Positions 8,946-17,807 are shown, numbered from the stretch's first letter. The stretch is DNA of 64,000 nt from Citrobacter sp. RHB25-C09 (GCF_013836145.1 NZ_CP057483.1:2542001-2606000), one strand, 5' to 3'. Notes: a model not told the origin generated them from the letters alone. A program made the numbers and translations.

Positions 8946-9723
8946 AGCCATCTCTCCTGTTATTCGTGTTTTTTTCTTTTTGTTGTGCAGTGTGAATAGA
9001 CTCCAGCCAATGCCAGACGTCCGATACGTCCGTCAGACGCCATTTCGCCTGTGTCTCCCCTTCCCCAACTTTTATTGAAATTCCGTTGGCGCGGTTCACT
9101 ACGGCAAAGCCCGTCTCATCGGTAAGATCGTCGCCGACAAATACCGGAATACGTCCGCGAAATGGCGCTTCCTGCATAAACGCGGCGATCGCCTCGCCTT
9201 TGTTACTGTTTTTGGGTTTGATTTCCACCACACATTTACCCTGTTGCAGGGCGAGCTGTGGCCAGGTTTGCGTAATGCGCTGGGCAATGGCCTGTAGTAC
9301 GGCTTCATGTTCCGGCGCCTGACGGTAATGCAGGGCAAATGCCATCCCTTTCGCTTCCAGCTCTGTGCCGGGAAGTCTGGCAACCGCAGTATGCAACTGC
9401 ACGCTGATATCGCGCTCTACGGCTTCCGGAAGGTGAACAATGTGTGATTTACCATTGATGTCACGGCGCTCGGCACCATGTACGCCAGCCAGCGGAAAGC
9501 GGTAAGGCTTCGCCAGCGCGTCAAGTTCGTTCATTGAACGCCCTGAAATCAATGCCAGTGCCCCTGCGTTTAACTCAGCAAGCTCATGAAGCATCTGGAG
9601 GATTGAGTGAGGTACAACCACCTGGTCTGGATGCGGCTTTATCTCCGCAAGGGTTCCATCCAGGTCGAAGAAATAAGCATAGTTGGCGTTTTTTTCAGGG
9701 GTTACGGTTAACGGTTCTGTCAC
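8920..9723 (-). CDS. otsB: Trehalose-6-phosphate phosphatase OtsB
   Basis: OtsB dephosphorylates trehalose 6-phosphate to trehalose. It is a HAD-superfamily enzyme with the catalytic DLDGT motif in FFDLDGTLAEI, ISGRS (motif II), the substrate-specificity segment GVHGAERRD, a conserved lysine in VEIKPKNSNKGEA, and GDDLTDETG (motif IV). The start is the GTG giving VTEPLTVTPEKN, which gives 267 residues (E. coli 266). The upstream extension in frame has no homology. It is first in the otsBA operon. Confidence 0.95.
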   Translation of the reverse strand: MTEPLTVTPEKNANYAYFFDLDGTLAEIKPHPDQVVVPHSILQMLHELAELNAGALALISGRSMNELDALAKPYRFPLAGVHGAERRDINGKSHIVHLPEAVERDISVQLHTAVARLPGTELEAKGMAFALHYRQAPEHEAVLQAIAQRITQTWPQLALQQGKCVVEIKPKNSNKGEAIAAFMQEAPFRGRIPVFVGDDLTDETGFAVVNRANGISIKVGEGETQAKWRLTDVSDVWHWLESIHTAQQKEKNTNNRRDGYESFSRSI

Positions 9724-9825
9724 CCGGTTATTCTCCTTGTCAGTATTACAGCAACGCGCGGATCGCGCCGCATAGCCAAGGGTAAGTATAGACAGTGTGA
9801 CTCTGCTCGCCATTTGCAATGACAG

Positions 9826-9852
9826 TTGCCAGCCGGATTAGCGGCTGGCAAC
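9826..9852. other. Inverted repeat downstream of araH
   Basis: TTGCCAGCCG and CGGCTGGCAA form a perfect 10-base stem around GATTAG. It lies between the araH stop and otsB. There is no T-run, so it is more likely an mRNA-stabilising hairpin or Rho-assisted end than a classic intrinsic terminator. Confidence 0.6.
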
Positions 9853-9889
9853 GGGGAGAGTGAGGACGGAATCGGGTGGTTTTATCGAC

Positions 9890-10882
9890 CTAAACCGTAC
9901 GCTTCGCTTTTTGTTTGTAACGGTCAAAGATCACCGCAGCCAGTAGGATTAAGCCGCGTACGACGTACTGGGCAAACGGGGAAATGTTAAGCAGGTTCAT
10001 CGCATTCTCGACGGTTCCCAGGATGAGCACCCCAGCCACCACATATGAGATTTTTCCGATGCCGCCTTTGAGGGAAACGCCCCCTAACACGCAGGCTGAG
10101 ATAACAATCAACTCATAGCCTATTGACGTCATCGGTTGTCCGCTGGTCATACGTGACGCAAGGATAATCCCTGCGGCTGCAGAAACCAGGCCAGAGAGGA
10201 CAAAGATAATAATTTTAGTACGTACCACAGGCACCCCTGCCAGACGCGCCGCCTCTTCGTTACCGCCAATCGCCAGGGTATTACGCCCGAACGTGGTCTT
10301 GTTGAGCAGTAATCCGAAGATAATCAGGCAACCGACCGTCAGCCAGATGGGTGCAGGCAAGCCAAGCCAGTTGGCGTAGCCGAGGGTAAAGAAGCGCTCG
10401 TCTTCAATCCCCACGGCTTTACCGTCGGAAATGATATACGCAAGGCCACGGACGATTTGCATCGTCGCCAGTGTGGTGATCAGGGCGTTGATCTTCAGCC
10501 GCGCAATGACAAAGCCGTTGACCAGTCCGCAAAGTACACCCAGCAGTAAACCCGCCCCCACGCCGATCCACAGGCTTTCGGTCATGTTGATGACCACGGC
10601 CGTGGTCACACCGGCACAGGCGATAACGGACGCCACGGAAAGGTCAAAGTCACCTGATGCCAGACAGAACAGCATCCCGCAGGCGACCATGCCCGACATT
10701 GATATCGCCAGCCCCAGACCTTTCATGTTGATGAAGGTGGCGAAGTTCGGCACAAAAATGGCGCAAGCAAGGAACAGCGCGGCGAACACCACCAGCATGC
10801 CATACTGATCCCAGATTCGACCCAGGCTAAACGACGAGGGCGTTTTCGCCGCGCCCGTTCCGGAAGTAGTTACGGAAGACAT
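9890..10882 (-). CDS. araH: L-arabinose ABC transporter permease AraH
   Basis: AraH is the inner-membrane channel of the high-affinity arabinose importer AraFGH (RbsC/BPD_transp_2 family). Nearly the whole protein is hydrophobic, with about ten membrane segments and the coupling loop GGNEEAARLAGVPV that contacts AraG. The frame extends a few codons upstream, but MSSVTTSG preceded by AAAGGAGAG fits both homology and the ribosome-binding site, giving 330 residues. It is the last gene of araFGH; its start lies just after the araG stop. Confidence 0.96.
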   Translation of the reverse strand: MSSVTTSGTGAAKTPSSFSLGRIWDQYGMLVVFAALFLACAIFVPNFATFINMKGLGLAISMSGMVACGMLFCLASGDFDLSVASVIACAGVTTAVVINMTESLWIGVGAGLLLGVLCGLVNGFVIARLKINALITTLATMQIVRGLAYIISDGKAVGIEDERFFTLGYANWLGLPAPIWLTVGCLIIFGLLLNKTTFGRNTLAIGGNEEAARLAGVPVVRTKIIIFVLSGLVSAAAGIILASRMTSGQPMTSIGYELIVISACVLGGVSLKGGIGKISYVVAGVLILGTVENAMNLLNISPFAQYVVRGLILLAAVIFDRYKQKAKRTV

Positions 10883-10896
10883 CTTTCTCTCCTTTT

Positions 10897-12411
10897 TCAT
10901 GCGACAGCCTGGCTGACTTTAGGCATAGCGAGGCTCAGAGCCTGCCGCTCATCCGCCTGTTCGTGAAGTAATTCCCCGGCAATTTCCCCTTCCCGCATAA
11001 CCACGATGCGGTCGGCAACCCCGAGCACTTCCGGCAGGTCACTGGAGGCAAACAGCACGGCGACACCGCGCGAGGCCAGAGCATAGATAACGTTGTAAAT
11101 TTCGTGCTTCGCACCGACGTCAATACCGCGCGTCGGCTCGTCGAGCAAAATGACCTTCATTTCTTCCGATAACCAGCGGCCAAGAATTGCCTTTTGTTGG
11201 TTCCCACCAGAGAGATTCATAATCAGTTGTTCCGCGCCTGGGGTTTTAATATTCAGCGCGCGAATATGGTGATCGGCATTGGTTTCCTCCCATCCGTTAT
11301 TGATGAGACAGCCTCCCAGCACATGTTTACGCCGCGCGCTGATATTGATGTTGTCACGAACCGAATGCACCGGAATGATCCCCTCAGCTTTGCGGTCTTC
11401 CGGACAGAGCATCATCCCTGCGGCAATGGCGTTGGCGGGTTTGCGGATATCCACCACTTTTTCATCAATATAGATCTGCCCTGCGCTGATTCGTGTCCCA
11501 CCAAACAGACCTTTCATCAGCTCGCTGCGACCGGCACCGACCAGACCAAACAAGCCGACAATTTCACCGCTGCGAACAGTAAGGCTGATGGGCGTCCGCA
11601 CCCCTTCAGCTTTTACCTCATGCAGACGCAGGCGTTCAGCGCCATAAGGACGGGATTGCCAGCCGTAGATATCACCCAGATCGCGTCCAACCATGGCCTG
11701 CACCAGCGCGTCATGATTAACCTGCTGCATATCGGTGAAGGTCGTAACGTAGCGACCGTCTTTGAACACGGTAATCGCATCGCTGAGGGCGAAGATTTCT
11801 TCCATGCGGTGTGAGACATAGAGAATGACGCGCCCTTCTTTACGCAGTTCACGAATGACGCGAAACAAATTCTCGATCTCCCGGGCAGAGAGCGAACTGG
11901 TTGGCTCATCAAAGGCAATGATTTTGGCGTTACGCGCCAGCGCTTTCGCTATCTCCACCATCTGCCACTGACCGATAGAGAGATATTTCAATGGCGTATC
12001 CGGGTCAATATCCATCCCCAGATGCTTTAACTGCAAACCGGCTTCGTAATTCAGCAGCGTCCGGTTCACAATCCCACCTTTATGCGGCAATTGGCCAAGA
12101 TAAATATTCTCGGCAACGGTCATTTCCGGTACGAGATGAAGCTCCTGATAAATAATGGCAACCCCAGCATTCAGGGCGGCGGTGGTATCAGCGAATGACA
12201 TTTCCTGTCCGCGAATCGCCAGAGTTCCCGTGGTGGGCGCATAGTTGCCACTGAGAATTTTGAGAAGTGTTGATTTCCCGGCGCCGTTTTCCCCCATCAG
12301 CGCATGCACCTGACCGGCATGACAGTCAAAACTGATATCCGTGAGTGCCTTGACGCCAGGGAAGGTTTTGCCAATACCGCGAAATGAGAGGTACGGGGTA
12401 GGCTGTTGCAT
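10897..12411 (-). CDS. araG: L-arabinose ABC transporter ATPase AraG
   Basis: AraG is the energising subunit of AraFGH and, like RbsA and MglA, has two nucleotide-binding domains in one chain (504 residues). The first half shows Walker A GENGAGKST, the signature-like LSIGQWQMVEIAKAL and Walker B IIAFDEPTS. The second half has a degenerate Walker A (GLVGAGRSE), a signature LSGGNQQKAILGRWL and Walker B VILLDEPTRGID. The asymmetric second site is normal for the family. The gene follows araF after a REP-containing gap. Confidence 0.97.
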   Translation of the reverse strand: MQQPTPYLSFRGIGKTFPGVKALTDISFDCHAGQVHALMGENGAGKSTLLKILSGNYAPTTGTLAIRGQEMSFADTTAALNAGVAIIYQELHLVPEMTVAENIYLGQLPHKGGIVNRTLLNYEAGLQLKHLGMDIDPDTPLKYLSIGQWQMVEIAKALARNAKIIAFDEPTSSLSAREIENLFRVIRELRKEGRVILYVSHRMEEIFALSDAITVFKDGRYVTTFTDMQQVNHDALVQAMVGRDLGDIYGWQSRPYGAERLRLHEVKAEGVRTPISLTVRSGEIVGLFGLVGAGRSELMKGLFGGTRISAGQIYIDEKVVDIRKPANAIAAGMMLCPEDRKAEGIIPVHSVRDNINISARRKHVLGGCLINNGWEETNADHHIRALNIKTPGAEQLIMNLSGGNQQKAILGRWLSEEMKVILLDEPTRGIDVGAKHEIYNVIYALASRGVAVLFASSDLPEVLGVADRIVVMREGEIAGELLHEQADERQALSLAMPKVSQAVA

Positions 12412-12433
12412 GATGACTCCTCGTTTACATCTT

Positions 12434-12528
12434 TTGCCGGATGGCGGCTACACCTTATCCGGCCTACAAATCGACACCTGGTCGGTGAACCGGAATCGTA
12501 GGCCCGGTCGCGATGGCGCTACCGGGCA
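12434..12528. repeat. REP/BIME element between araF and araG
   Basis: One unit reads TTGCCGGATGGCGGCTACAC to TTATCCGGCCTAC; a second inverted unit reads GTAGGCCCGGTCGCGATGG to ACCGGGC. Its position inside the araFGH operon suggests it stabilises the upstream araF mRNA, so the binding protein is made in excess over the membrane subunits, as in other sugar importer operons. That role is an inference. Confidence 0.85.
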
Positions 12529-12544
12529 TGTCACTGCGCGTTGC

Positions 12545-13534
12545 TTACTTGCCGCCTAACCCTTTTTTCGCCAACTCTTCTTTAAAGTTGTCACGGGTAA
12601 TCAGCACCACGTCGGTCACTTCGGTGAAGGCCGGTGGCTCTGCACCTTTGGTCACCCAGTTGAAGAGCATTTCGCTGGATTTATAACCGTGTACGTCCGG
12701 GCTTGGTAGCAGTGAGCCATAGAAGCCGGTCGCCTGCGCTTTTGACAGTTCACTCACGGCATCCACGCCGTTGATGCCAATACCAATCACATCCGCAGCT
12801 TTGAAGCCCTGACCTTCGGTTGCGCGCACGCCGCCCAGAACAGTGTTATCGTTCATGCCGACGATCAGCCAGTGTTTCACTTCCGGATGCTGAACCAGCA
12901 TGGAGTTCGCGGCGTCAAATGCGCCGGGGATATCGTTAGATTTGGTAGGAACCTGATAGATCTGTTTTTCCGGGAAACCTGCTGCTTTCAGTGCTTCCAT
13001 GGAGCCGGAAGTACGACGACGAGCGGTATCCAGTTCGTTGGCGGTGATCGCCATGACGGCGGACTCTTTCACGTCCCAACCGCGTTTTTGCATCTCTTTA
13101 TACAGTTCCTGGCCCTGGCGTTCGCCGATTTTGGTGGCTGCCATCATGACCAGTGGAACGGTATCCATCGGTTTGCCCTTGGCGTTAACAAACTGGTCGT
13201 CTACGGCAATGACTTTCATGTCATAGCCGCGCGCCTTGGCGACAATCGCCGAGCCAAGTTTCGGGTCCGGAGTACAAATAACAAACCCTTTCGCACCGCT
13301 GGCTGCCAGGCTGTCGATGGCGTTCAGCGTTTTTTCGCCATCCGGTACGGCAATTTTAATGACTTCAAAACCCAGATCTTTCCCGGCTTTATCGGCGAAA
13401 TTCCATTCAGTCTGGAACCAGGGTTCTTCCGGTTGTTTCACCAGAAAACCCAGCTTTATCGTTTCTGCGATAGCGGATTGTGACATAACGGCAGCCAGAC
13501 CGATGGCTGCCAGCGCTTTAGTGAATTTGTGCAT
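12545..13534 (-). CDS. araF: L-arabinose-binding periplasmic protein AraF
   Basis: AraF captures L-arabinose (and D-galactose, D-fucose) in the periplasm and delivers it to AraHG. It has a cleavable signal peptide (MHKFTKALAAIGLAAVMSQ ending SAIA|ETIKLGF) and a periplasmic-binding-protein type 1 fold. The start MHKFTKAL gives 329 residues, exactly the E. coli length; the longer upstream frame has no homology. It is first in araFGH, with an AraC-like site in the upstream gap. Confidence 0.97.
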   Translation of the reverse strand: MHKFTKALAAIGLAAVMSQSAIAETIKLGFLVKQPEEPWFQTEWNFADKAGKDLGFEVIKIAVPDGEKTLNAIDSLAASGAKGFVICTPDPKLGSAIVAKARGYDMKVIAVDDQFVNAKGKPMDTVPLVMMAATKIGERQGQELYKEMQKRGWDVKESAVMAITANELDTARRRTSGSMEALKAAGFPEKQIYQVPTKSNDIPGAFDAANSMLVQHPEVKHWLIVGMNDNTVLGGVRATEGQGFKAADVIGIGINGVDAVSELSKAQATGFYGSLLPSPDVHGYKSSEMLFNWVTKGAEPPAFTEVTDVVLITRDNFKEELAKKGLGGK

Positions 13535-13896
13535 GGTTAACTCCAGCTTTAGCGTCATTTTATGTAGGGACAAATCAAACGATTCTTTGTAATTCAGACG
13601 GAAAACAAGGCATTACCATTTACCTGCAAGATAAATGTCAGTGCTGGAGTAGTTGTAGCGGGAAATTGATTCTCCATAGGAGAGCGGCATCACACCGCAG
13701 AATTACAGTAATTGCGTACATAAATTCAGCGGAAAATGACATAAGAAATAGCTAATTTGTCCGACAAATAAAAATGGTCGTAGCAAATTTATCCATAACA
13801 TCAGCTCACAAATCCTTGTTGCAAAACATACCCATCCTGCTTCAAGCAGCAACTTGTGTTATTCAGGGTATGGTTTTGCGTTCAGGGAATTGCGGT
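13535..13896. promoter_or_regulatory. araFGH promoter region (362-base gap)
   Basis: No gene is visible here. The stretch lies upstream of araF and downstream of the DJ-1 family gene on the same strand. It holds one strong AraC half-site pair, listed separately. TTTGTGAGCTGATGTTAT beside it, read on the minus strand, has a half-match to the CRP consensus. Arabinose induction with catabolite control is therefore likely. Confidence 0.65.
13781..13797 (+). promoter_or_regulatory. AraC-binding site (araI-like)
   Basis: TAGCAAATTTATCCATA differs only in the spacer from the E. coli araI1 core TAGCATTTTTATCCATA, with both the TAGCA and TCCATA boxes intact. It lies about 250 bases upstream of araF. 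A single clear copy is visible; partner half-sites are weaker. Confidence 0.75.
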
Positions 13897-14454
13897 TTAC
13901 CAGGGATAATAAATATGCTCGGCGTGATCGCGAACGGGCGCGTCATCTCCTAACAAGCGCGCCGATAGCGTGAGGGCAAAATCAAAAATGTGTCCCAATC
14001 CTTTACCGCTCAGCAAGTTGCCATCTTCGACCACTGGCGCATCAACATAGACACCGTCGCTGACGGTTTCGTAGAGATCGCCTGAACAGACGTAACGTCG
14101 CCCTTTCAGGAGTCCATTGCCCCCTAACACGCGAGCTGCCGCTGAACAAATAGGGCAAAGCCATTTTCCTGCGTCGTCATGTCGGGCAACAAATTCAATA
14201 ATCTGGGGATTTGCCGCCAGATTCATGCTTCCCTGTGGGCCGCCAGGTAGAACGATCGCGTCATACAACGTGTCGAATTTACCCATCAGGGTGTGATCCG
14301 CCACCATGGCTACGTCATGATAACTGACAACGGCGCGCGATTCGGCGCAGGCCAGGGTTTCAACCTCAATTTGTAAACGGCGCAAAATATCAATAGTAAC
14401 AATCGCCTCCGCCTCTTCGAAACCTGGAGCCAGTAACACAGCAACCTTCTTCAT
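13897..14454 (-). CDS. DJ-1/PfpI superfamily protein
   Basis: This is a 185-residue single-domain protein of the DJ-1/ThiJ/PfpI superfamily, whose members include glyoxalases, deglycases, chaperones and proteases. Seen: the start KKVAVLLAPGFEEAEA with the conserved glutamate that contacts the reactive cysteine, IVLPGG, and CPICSAAARVL, where the cysteine occupies the nucleophile-elbow position. The C-terminus ends HAEHIYYPW. E. coli K-12 has no such gene between araF and ftnB. It is the gene immediately upstream of araF on the same strand but separated by the ara promoter region. The specific activity cannot be told. Confidence 0.8.
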   Translation of the reverse strand: MKKVAVLLAPGFEEAEAIVTIDILRRLQIEVETLACAESRAVVSYHDVAMVADHTLMGKFDTLYDAIVLPGGPQGSMNLAANPQIIEFVARHDDAGKWLCPICSAAARVLGGNGLLKGRRYVCSGDLYETVSDGVYVDAPVVEDGNLLSGKGLGHIFDFALTLSARLLGDDAPVRDHAEHIYYPW

Positions 14455-14971
14455 TTACATTTCCTTATTAGATACAAATTGAAACATCGAAAAAAGGCGT
14501 ATTAATCATTCGCTTAAATCTGAATATTAATAAGCATTTCCGAAAAGCCGAAAAAAACATCAGAACCTATTTCCGATCGTGATCTTTTCAGCGGTCAATT
14601 ATTCGGGCTAATTTTGTGAATATTGATAAAAATCCGATATTAGCATGTCTGGCTGCCTGTCTTTGTGATTTGAAACATCATTTCAAATATCAACAATTTC
14701 ATTTTATGCCACTATATCAATGTTATAGATTCATTCACATTATTTATACATTATTGCATCCAGGATAATTCTCGTGCCAATATGTAAAAAAGTATAAATA
14801 TAGCAAACTAAGGATTTTCTTATTGGAAAGCAGAATGTATGATTATTTTGATCGACTGAAGAATTGACTCTTTGATCACATAATGGACCAGCAGATTAGA
14901 CTTATTCTGCTGTTAGTAAGTTGTGCTGTTTTTTCGGTACATCCCTCTCAAAGGAAAATAAGGATATTGAT
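14455..14971. promoter_or_regulatory. Divergent gap between the DJ-1 family gene and ftnB
   Basis: This 517-base AT-rich stretch carries the promoters of two divergent genes. I see no convincing Fur or FNR box; TTTGATC-type half-sites occur but lack symmetrical partners. AAAGGAAAATAAGG precedes the ftnB ATG. No RNA gene is recognisable. Confidence 0.55.
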
Positions 14972-15475
14972 ATGGCAGCCGTTGGAATCGTTAACAAACT
15001 CAATACGCAAATGAATCTTGAGTTTTATGCCTCCAATCTCTACCTCCATCTTAGCGAATGGTGTTCAGATCATCGCCTGATGGGCACCGCGACATTCCTC
15101 CGCGCTCAGGCTCAGAACAATGTCACACAAATGATGCGCATGTTTAATTACATGAAAAAGGCAGGAGCAAACCCGGTGGTGAAAGCCATTGACGTCCCGG
15201 AAGATAATTTGAATTCCCTGGAAGAGTTATTCCAGAAAACCCTTGATGACTACATGCAACGCTCCAGTAAGCTGTCACGTCTGGCTGATGAAGCTAAGGC
15301 GATGAACGATGCTTCTACTCTCGATTTTCTCCACGATCTGGAAAAAGAGCAGCAGCAAGATGGACTCCTTCTTCAGACTATCCTTGAAGAAGTTCGCAAC
15401 GCAAAACGCGCCGGACTGTGTATGGCTCAGACCGACCAGCATGTTCTTAACGTCGTCAACTTTCAGCACCATTAA
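14972..15475 (+). CDS. ftnB: Ferritin-like protein FtnB
   Basis: FtnB is a cytoplasmic non-haem ferritin-like protein; in Salmonella it helps repair oxidised iron-sulfur clusters. The 167 residues match E. coli FtnB in length and sequence (start MAAVGIVNKLNTQMNLEFY). Glu17 of the ferroxidase centre is kept, but the positions equal to FtnA Glu50 and His53 are Asn50 and Gln53 (AQAQNNVTQMM), as is typical for FtnB, so a normal di-iron centre is unlikely. The longer in-frame start upstream has no homology. Confidence 0.93.
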   Translation: MAAVGIVNKLNTQMNLEFYASNLYLHLSEWCSDHRLMGTATFLRAQAQNNVTQMMRMFNYMKKAGANPVVKAIDVPEDNLNSLEELFQKTLDDYMQRSSKLSRLADEAKAMNDASTLDFLHDLEKEQQQDGLLLQTILEEVRNAKRAGLCMAQTDQHVLNVVNFQHH

Positions 15476-15482
15476 TGCGGCT

Positions 15483-15515
15483 GCCGGATACCTGCTGGCA
15501 GAGGCGGTATCCGGC
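15483..15515. repeat. Inverted repeat / REP-like hairpin between convergent ftnB and yecJ
   Basis: GCCGGATACC and GGTATCCGGC pair perfectly around a 13-base loop. The arms resemble REP sequence (GCCGGAT...ATCCGGC). It lies in the 50-base gap between two convergent stops and could act as a two-way transcript end or stabiliser. Confidence 0.75.
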
Positions 15516-15525
15516 AAGGCACCAA

Positions 15526-15777
15526 TTAATGTGCTTCGCCCTGCGGGGTGAATTTAAGTTCAATTAGCGCAATGGCTTTTTGAATCGCACGCAGGGTTAC
15601 CGGGTCGGCGGCCGCAGGGTGCGTCGAAAAATCGATATTCTTCAATTGGCTGGTCATTTTTTCGCGTACTTCGACGGGGGCGATGACATCCAGCACGTCA
15701 AGAATTTGCTTAATGACCAGTTGGCAGGCAACCACATCAGAAACCAGTTCCTGATCGGCATTCAACGGTTGTGACAT
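15526..15777 (-). CDS. yecJ: DUF2766 family protein YecJ
   Basis: This 83-residue soluble protein of unknown function is nearly identical to E. coli YecJ, starting MSQPLNADQELVSD and ending IELKFTPQGEAH. The open frame runs 18 codons further upstream, but homology and an upstream GGAGTGCC favour this start. It lies convergent with ftnB. No catalytic motif is visible. Confidence 0.92.
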   Translation of the reverse strand: MSQPLNADQELVSDVVACQLVIKQILDVLDVIAPVEVREKMTSQLKNIDFSTHPAAADPVTLRAIQKAIALIELKFTPQGEAH

Positions 15778-15896
15778 AAAAGGCACTCCAGAGAAAGTTG
15801 AAAGGCCGCCATAGTAACGATTCATGCGCAAAAACGATAGCCGCGCATGAATCGCAGGCCGAATAAGTGCAACGTTATCCGGTCACGTATCGCTAA

Positions 15897-16535
15897 TTAC
15901 GCGAGGATCTCGCGAACAAAAGCTTCTATCTCTTTGTCCTGGCCGTTCTCAAAGAAGCACTGCTGGAAGCGCGGACCAGAGACGGCGGTTTTCACCAGCT
16001 CGGGATCAATTGCACGCAGCGTATCGAGGTAGTTTTCTTTGACGACTGCGGCTTTCACCTGGTTCAGAATACCCGCGTTGCGTACCTGAGGTTCTTTACG
16101 CTCTGGTGGATATCCTTCGCCGTTGCGGCCAGTGAAGGCCTTTTCAAAGATAAAGCGCACATTCAGTTCGGCTCCCCAGCCAAAACCTTTCGCAAACGGC
16201 AGCGACAGAGCATTACCATTGTTGATCTGTGCAAACAGGAAGGCATCTGCCGGGTCAATGCAATATCCGCACACGACACCTGGATGAATGTTCAGAGACA
16301 TCAGCGCGCCCTGCCCGGTACCACAACCCGTTACCACGAAGTCTACTGCCTTCGCATTCAGCAGAATGCTGGCCATGATGCCAAGATGGATATAAGTCAG
16401 GTGGTGGTCATTTTCATCACACATACCTACGTTAAAAACCGGGAACCCCTTCTCATCCGCTACCGCTTTTAGTTCTTTATGAATGATGGCGTTTTTCCCT
16501 GCCTGGCTGTTTTCCATCATCAGTGCAATTTTCAT
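15897..16535 (-). CDS. RpiB/LacA/LacB family sugar-phosphate isomerase
   Basis: This 212-residue protein has an N-terminal RpiB/LacAB fold (about residues 1-145) and a C-terminal extension. Seen: MKIALMMENSQAGKN at the start, VDFVVTGCGTGQGALM containing the conserved GCGTG phosphate-site loop, and GVVCGYCIDPADAFLFAQINNGNALSL, equal to the active-site ARxHNNANVL region of RpiB. It probably isomerises a phosphorylated aldose to a ketose; the substrate is not clear. E. coli K-12 lacks this gene between yecJ and yecR. No other sugar catabolism gene is adjacent, so it stands alone here. Confidence 0.8.
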   Translation of the reverse strand: MKIALMMENSQAGKNAIIHKELKAVADEKGFPVFNVGMCDENDHHLTYIHLGIMASILLNAKAVDFVVTGCGTGQGALMSLNIHPGVVCGYCIDPADAFLFAQINNGNALSLPFAKGFGWGAELNVRFIFEKAFTGRNGEGYPPERKEPQVRNAGILNQVKAAVVKENYLDTLRAIDPELVKTAVSGPRFQQCFFENGQDKEIEAFVREILA

Positions 16536-16796
16536 TCTGTCTTCTCCTGAATACGAAGCGGGACGTCCCGCCCTGAGTGTATGACGTTGGCAAAACAGTA
16601 CTACGTCACAAACACACTTTCAAATTTTATGAAAAATCGTTTTATAAAATTATATTGGATTCACATTTTAGCCTGACGATCGGGAAAATCGTATAACCGT
16701 GATGATTAAACGCTACTGATCTATAAGTTAATCAGGCCATTGAACCGTTCGTCTGTCAGTTAGGATAGCGTATCTGCGATTTTTCAGAGTGATATC

Positions 16797-17129
16797 ATGA
16801 AGACACTTATCTTTACTCTCTCCCTGCTCGTTCTGACCGGGTGTTCTGTCCCGCGACAGGCTAAGGTAAGCGATGCCAGTGCGACGACCGGCGTGGTTCG
16901 CTTGAGCTACGGTCAGGCTCTGCTCCAGAACGCCTGGACGGATACTTATGTGGCGCAGGGAACCGCGACTCGCGCCTGTCAGGATATGGGGTTCGCCAAT
17001 GCCGTACGCTTTGGTCAACCCGTCAGCACCTGTAGCGTCTGGGTCGGTCCACTGTGTATCAACACCACTATCACCCTCGCTTATCAATGCCAGGGCGTCG
17101 CCTTCCCGTCCGCAAGGGCGCACTATTAA
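16797..17129 (+). CDS. yecR: YecR-type lipoprotein
   Basis: This is a small lipoprotein (110 residues) with a lipobox LTGC after a hydrophobic signal (MKTLIFTLSLLVLTGC), so it should be lipid-anchored after cleavage before Cys16. The rest (VRLSYGQALLQNAW ... ACQDMGFANAVRFG ... CSVWVGPLCIN) matches YecR. In E. coli yecR is transcribed as part of the flagellar regulon. A clear sigma-28 promoter was not found upstream here. Function is unknown. Confidence 0.9.
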   Translation: MKTLIFTLSLLVLTGCSVPRQAKVSDASATTGVVRLSYGQALLQNAWTDTYVAQGTATRACQDMGFANAVRFGQPVSTCSVWVGPLCINTTITLAYQCQGVAFPSARAHY

Positions 17130-17303
17130 TAATACCGGCCAGCTTTTTGGCTGGTCGGAAACATTATTTCATAGCGTTAATGCGTTTTATTCCCATTCGT
17201 ATTTTTAATAAATAACTTTATTATTTTACCCTTTGCAAATATTTAATTAACAAATTATAGTGACGCCGCATCATCTTATTATTAAACATTGTGGAGCAGA
17301 GCC

Positions 17304-17801
17304 ATGCTGAAAACAGAAATGATCGACAAGCTGAATGAGCAAATGAATCTGGAGTTATATTCTTCCCTGCTCTACCAACAAATGAGCGCCTGGTGCAGCT
17401 ACCACAGCTTTGAGGGCGCCGCTGCGTTCCTGCGCCGCCACGCGCAGGAAGAGATGACCCATATGCAGCGCCTGTTTGATTACCTGACCGATACCGGCAG
17501 TTTACCACGCATTAATACCGTCTCTTCGCCGTTTGCAGAATATGCGTCGCTGGATGAATTATTCCGTGTGACCTACGAGCACGAACAACTGATCACCCGT
17601 AAAATTAATGAACTGGCCCACGCTGCCATGACCAGCCAGGATTATCCAACCTTTAATTTCCTGCAATGGTATGTTGCCGAGCAGCATGAAGAAGAAAAAT
17701 TATTTAAATCTGTTATTGATAAATTAACGCTGGCGGGTAAAAGCGGCGAAGGTTTGTATTTTATTGATAAAGAGCTTTCCACGCTCGATACAGCAAATTA
17801 A
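17304..17801 (+). CDS. ftnA: Bacterial non-haem ferritin FtnA
   Basis: FtnA oxidises and stores iron in a 24-subunit cytoplasmic cage. The 165-residue protein keeps the ferroxidase ligands Glu17, Glu49/Glu50 and His53 (AQEEMTHMQ). The start MLKTEMIDKLNEQMNLELY follows the sequence GTGGAGCAGAGCC; five codons of in-frame upstream extension are ignored. A strong terminator follows directly. Compare FtnB upstream, which lacks these ligands. Confidence 0.97.
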   Translation: MLKTEMIDKLNEQMNLELYSSLLYQQMSAWCSYHSFEGAAAFLRRHAQEEMTHMQRLFDYLTDTGSLPRINTVSSPFAEYASLDELFRVTYEHEQLITRKINELAHAAMTSQDYPTFNFLQWYVAEQHEEEKLFKSVIDKLTLAGKSGEGLYFIDKELSTLDTAN

Positions 17802-17807
17802 TGTTCA

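Noticed and set aside
16536..16796. Small ORF/sRNA azuC (IsrB) expected near yecR in E. coli
   Set aside because: No sequence resembling the AzuC peptide is visible; only a 14-codon ATG frame unrelated to it.
17130..17303. Possible Fur or FNR site before ftnA
   Set aside because: The gap is AT-rich and gives only partial half-sites with no symmetrical partner.
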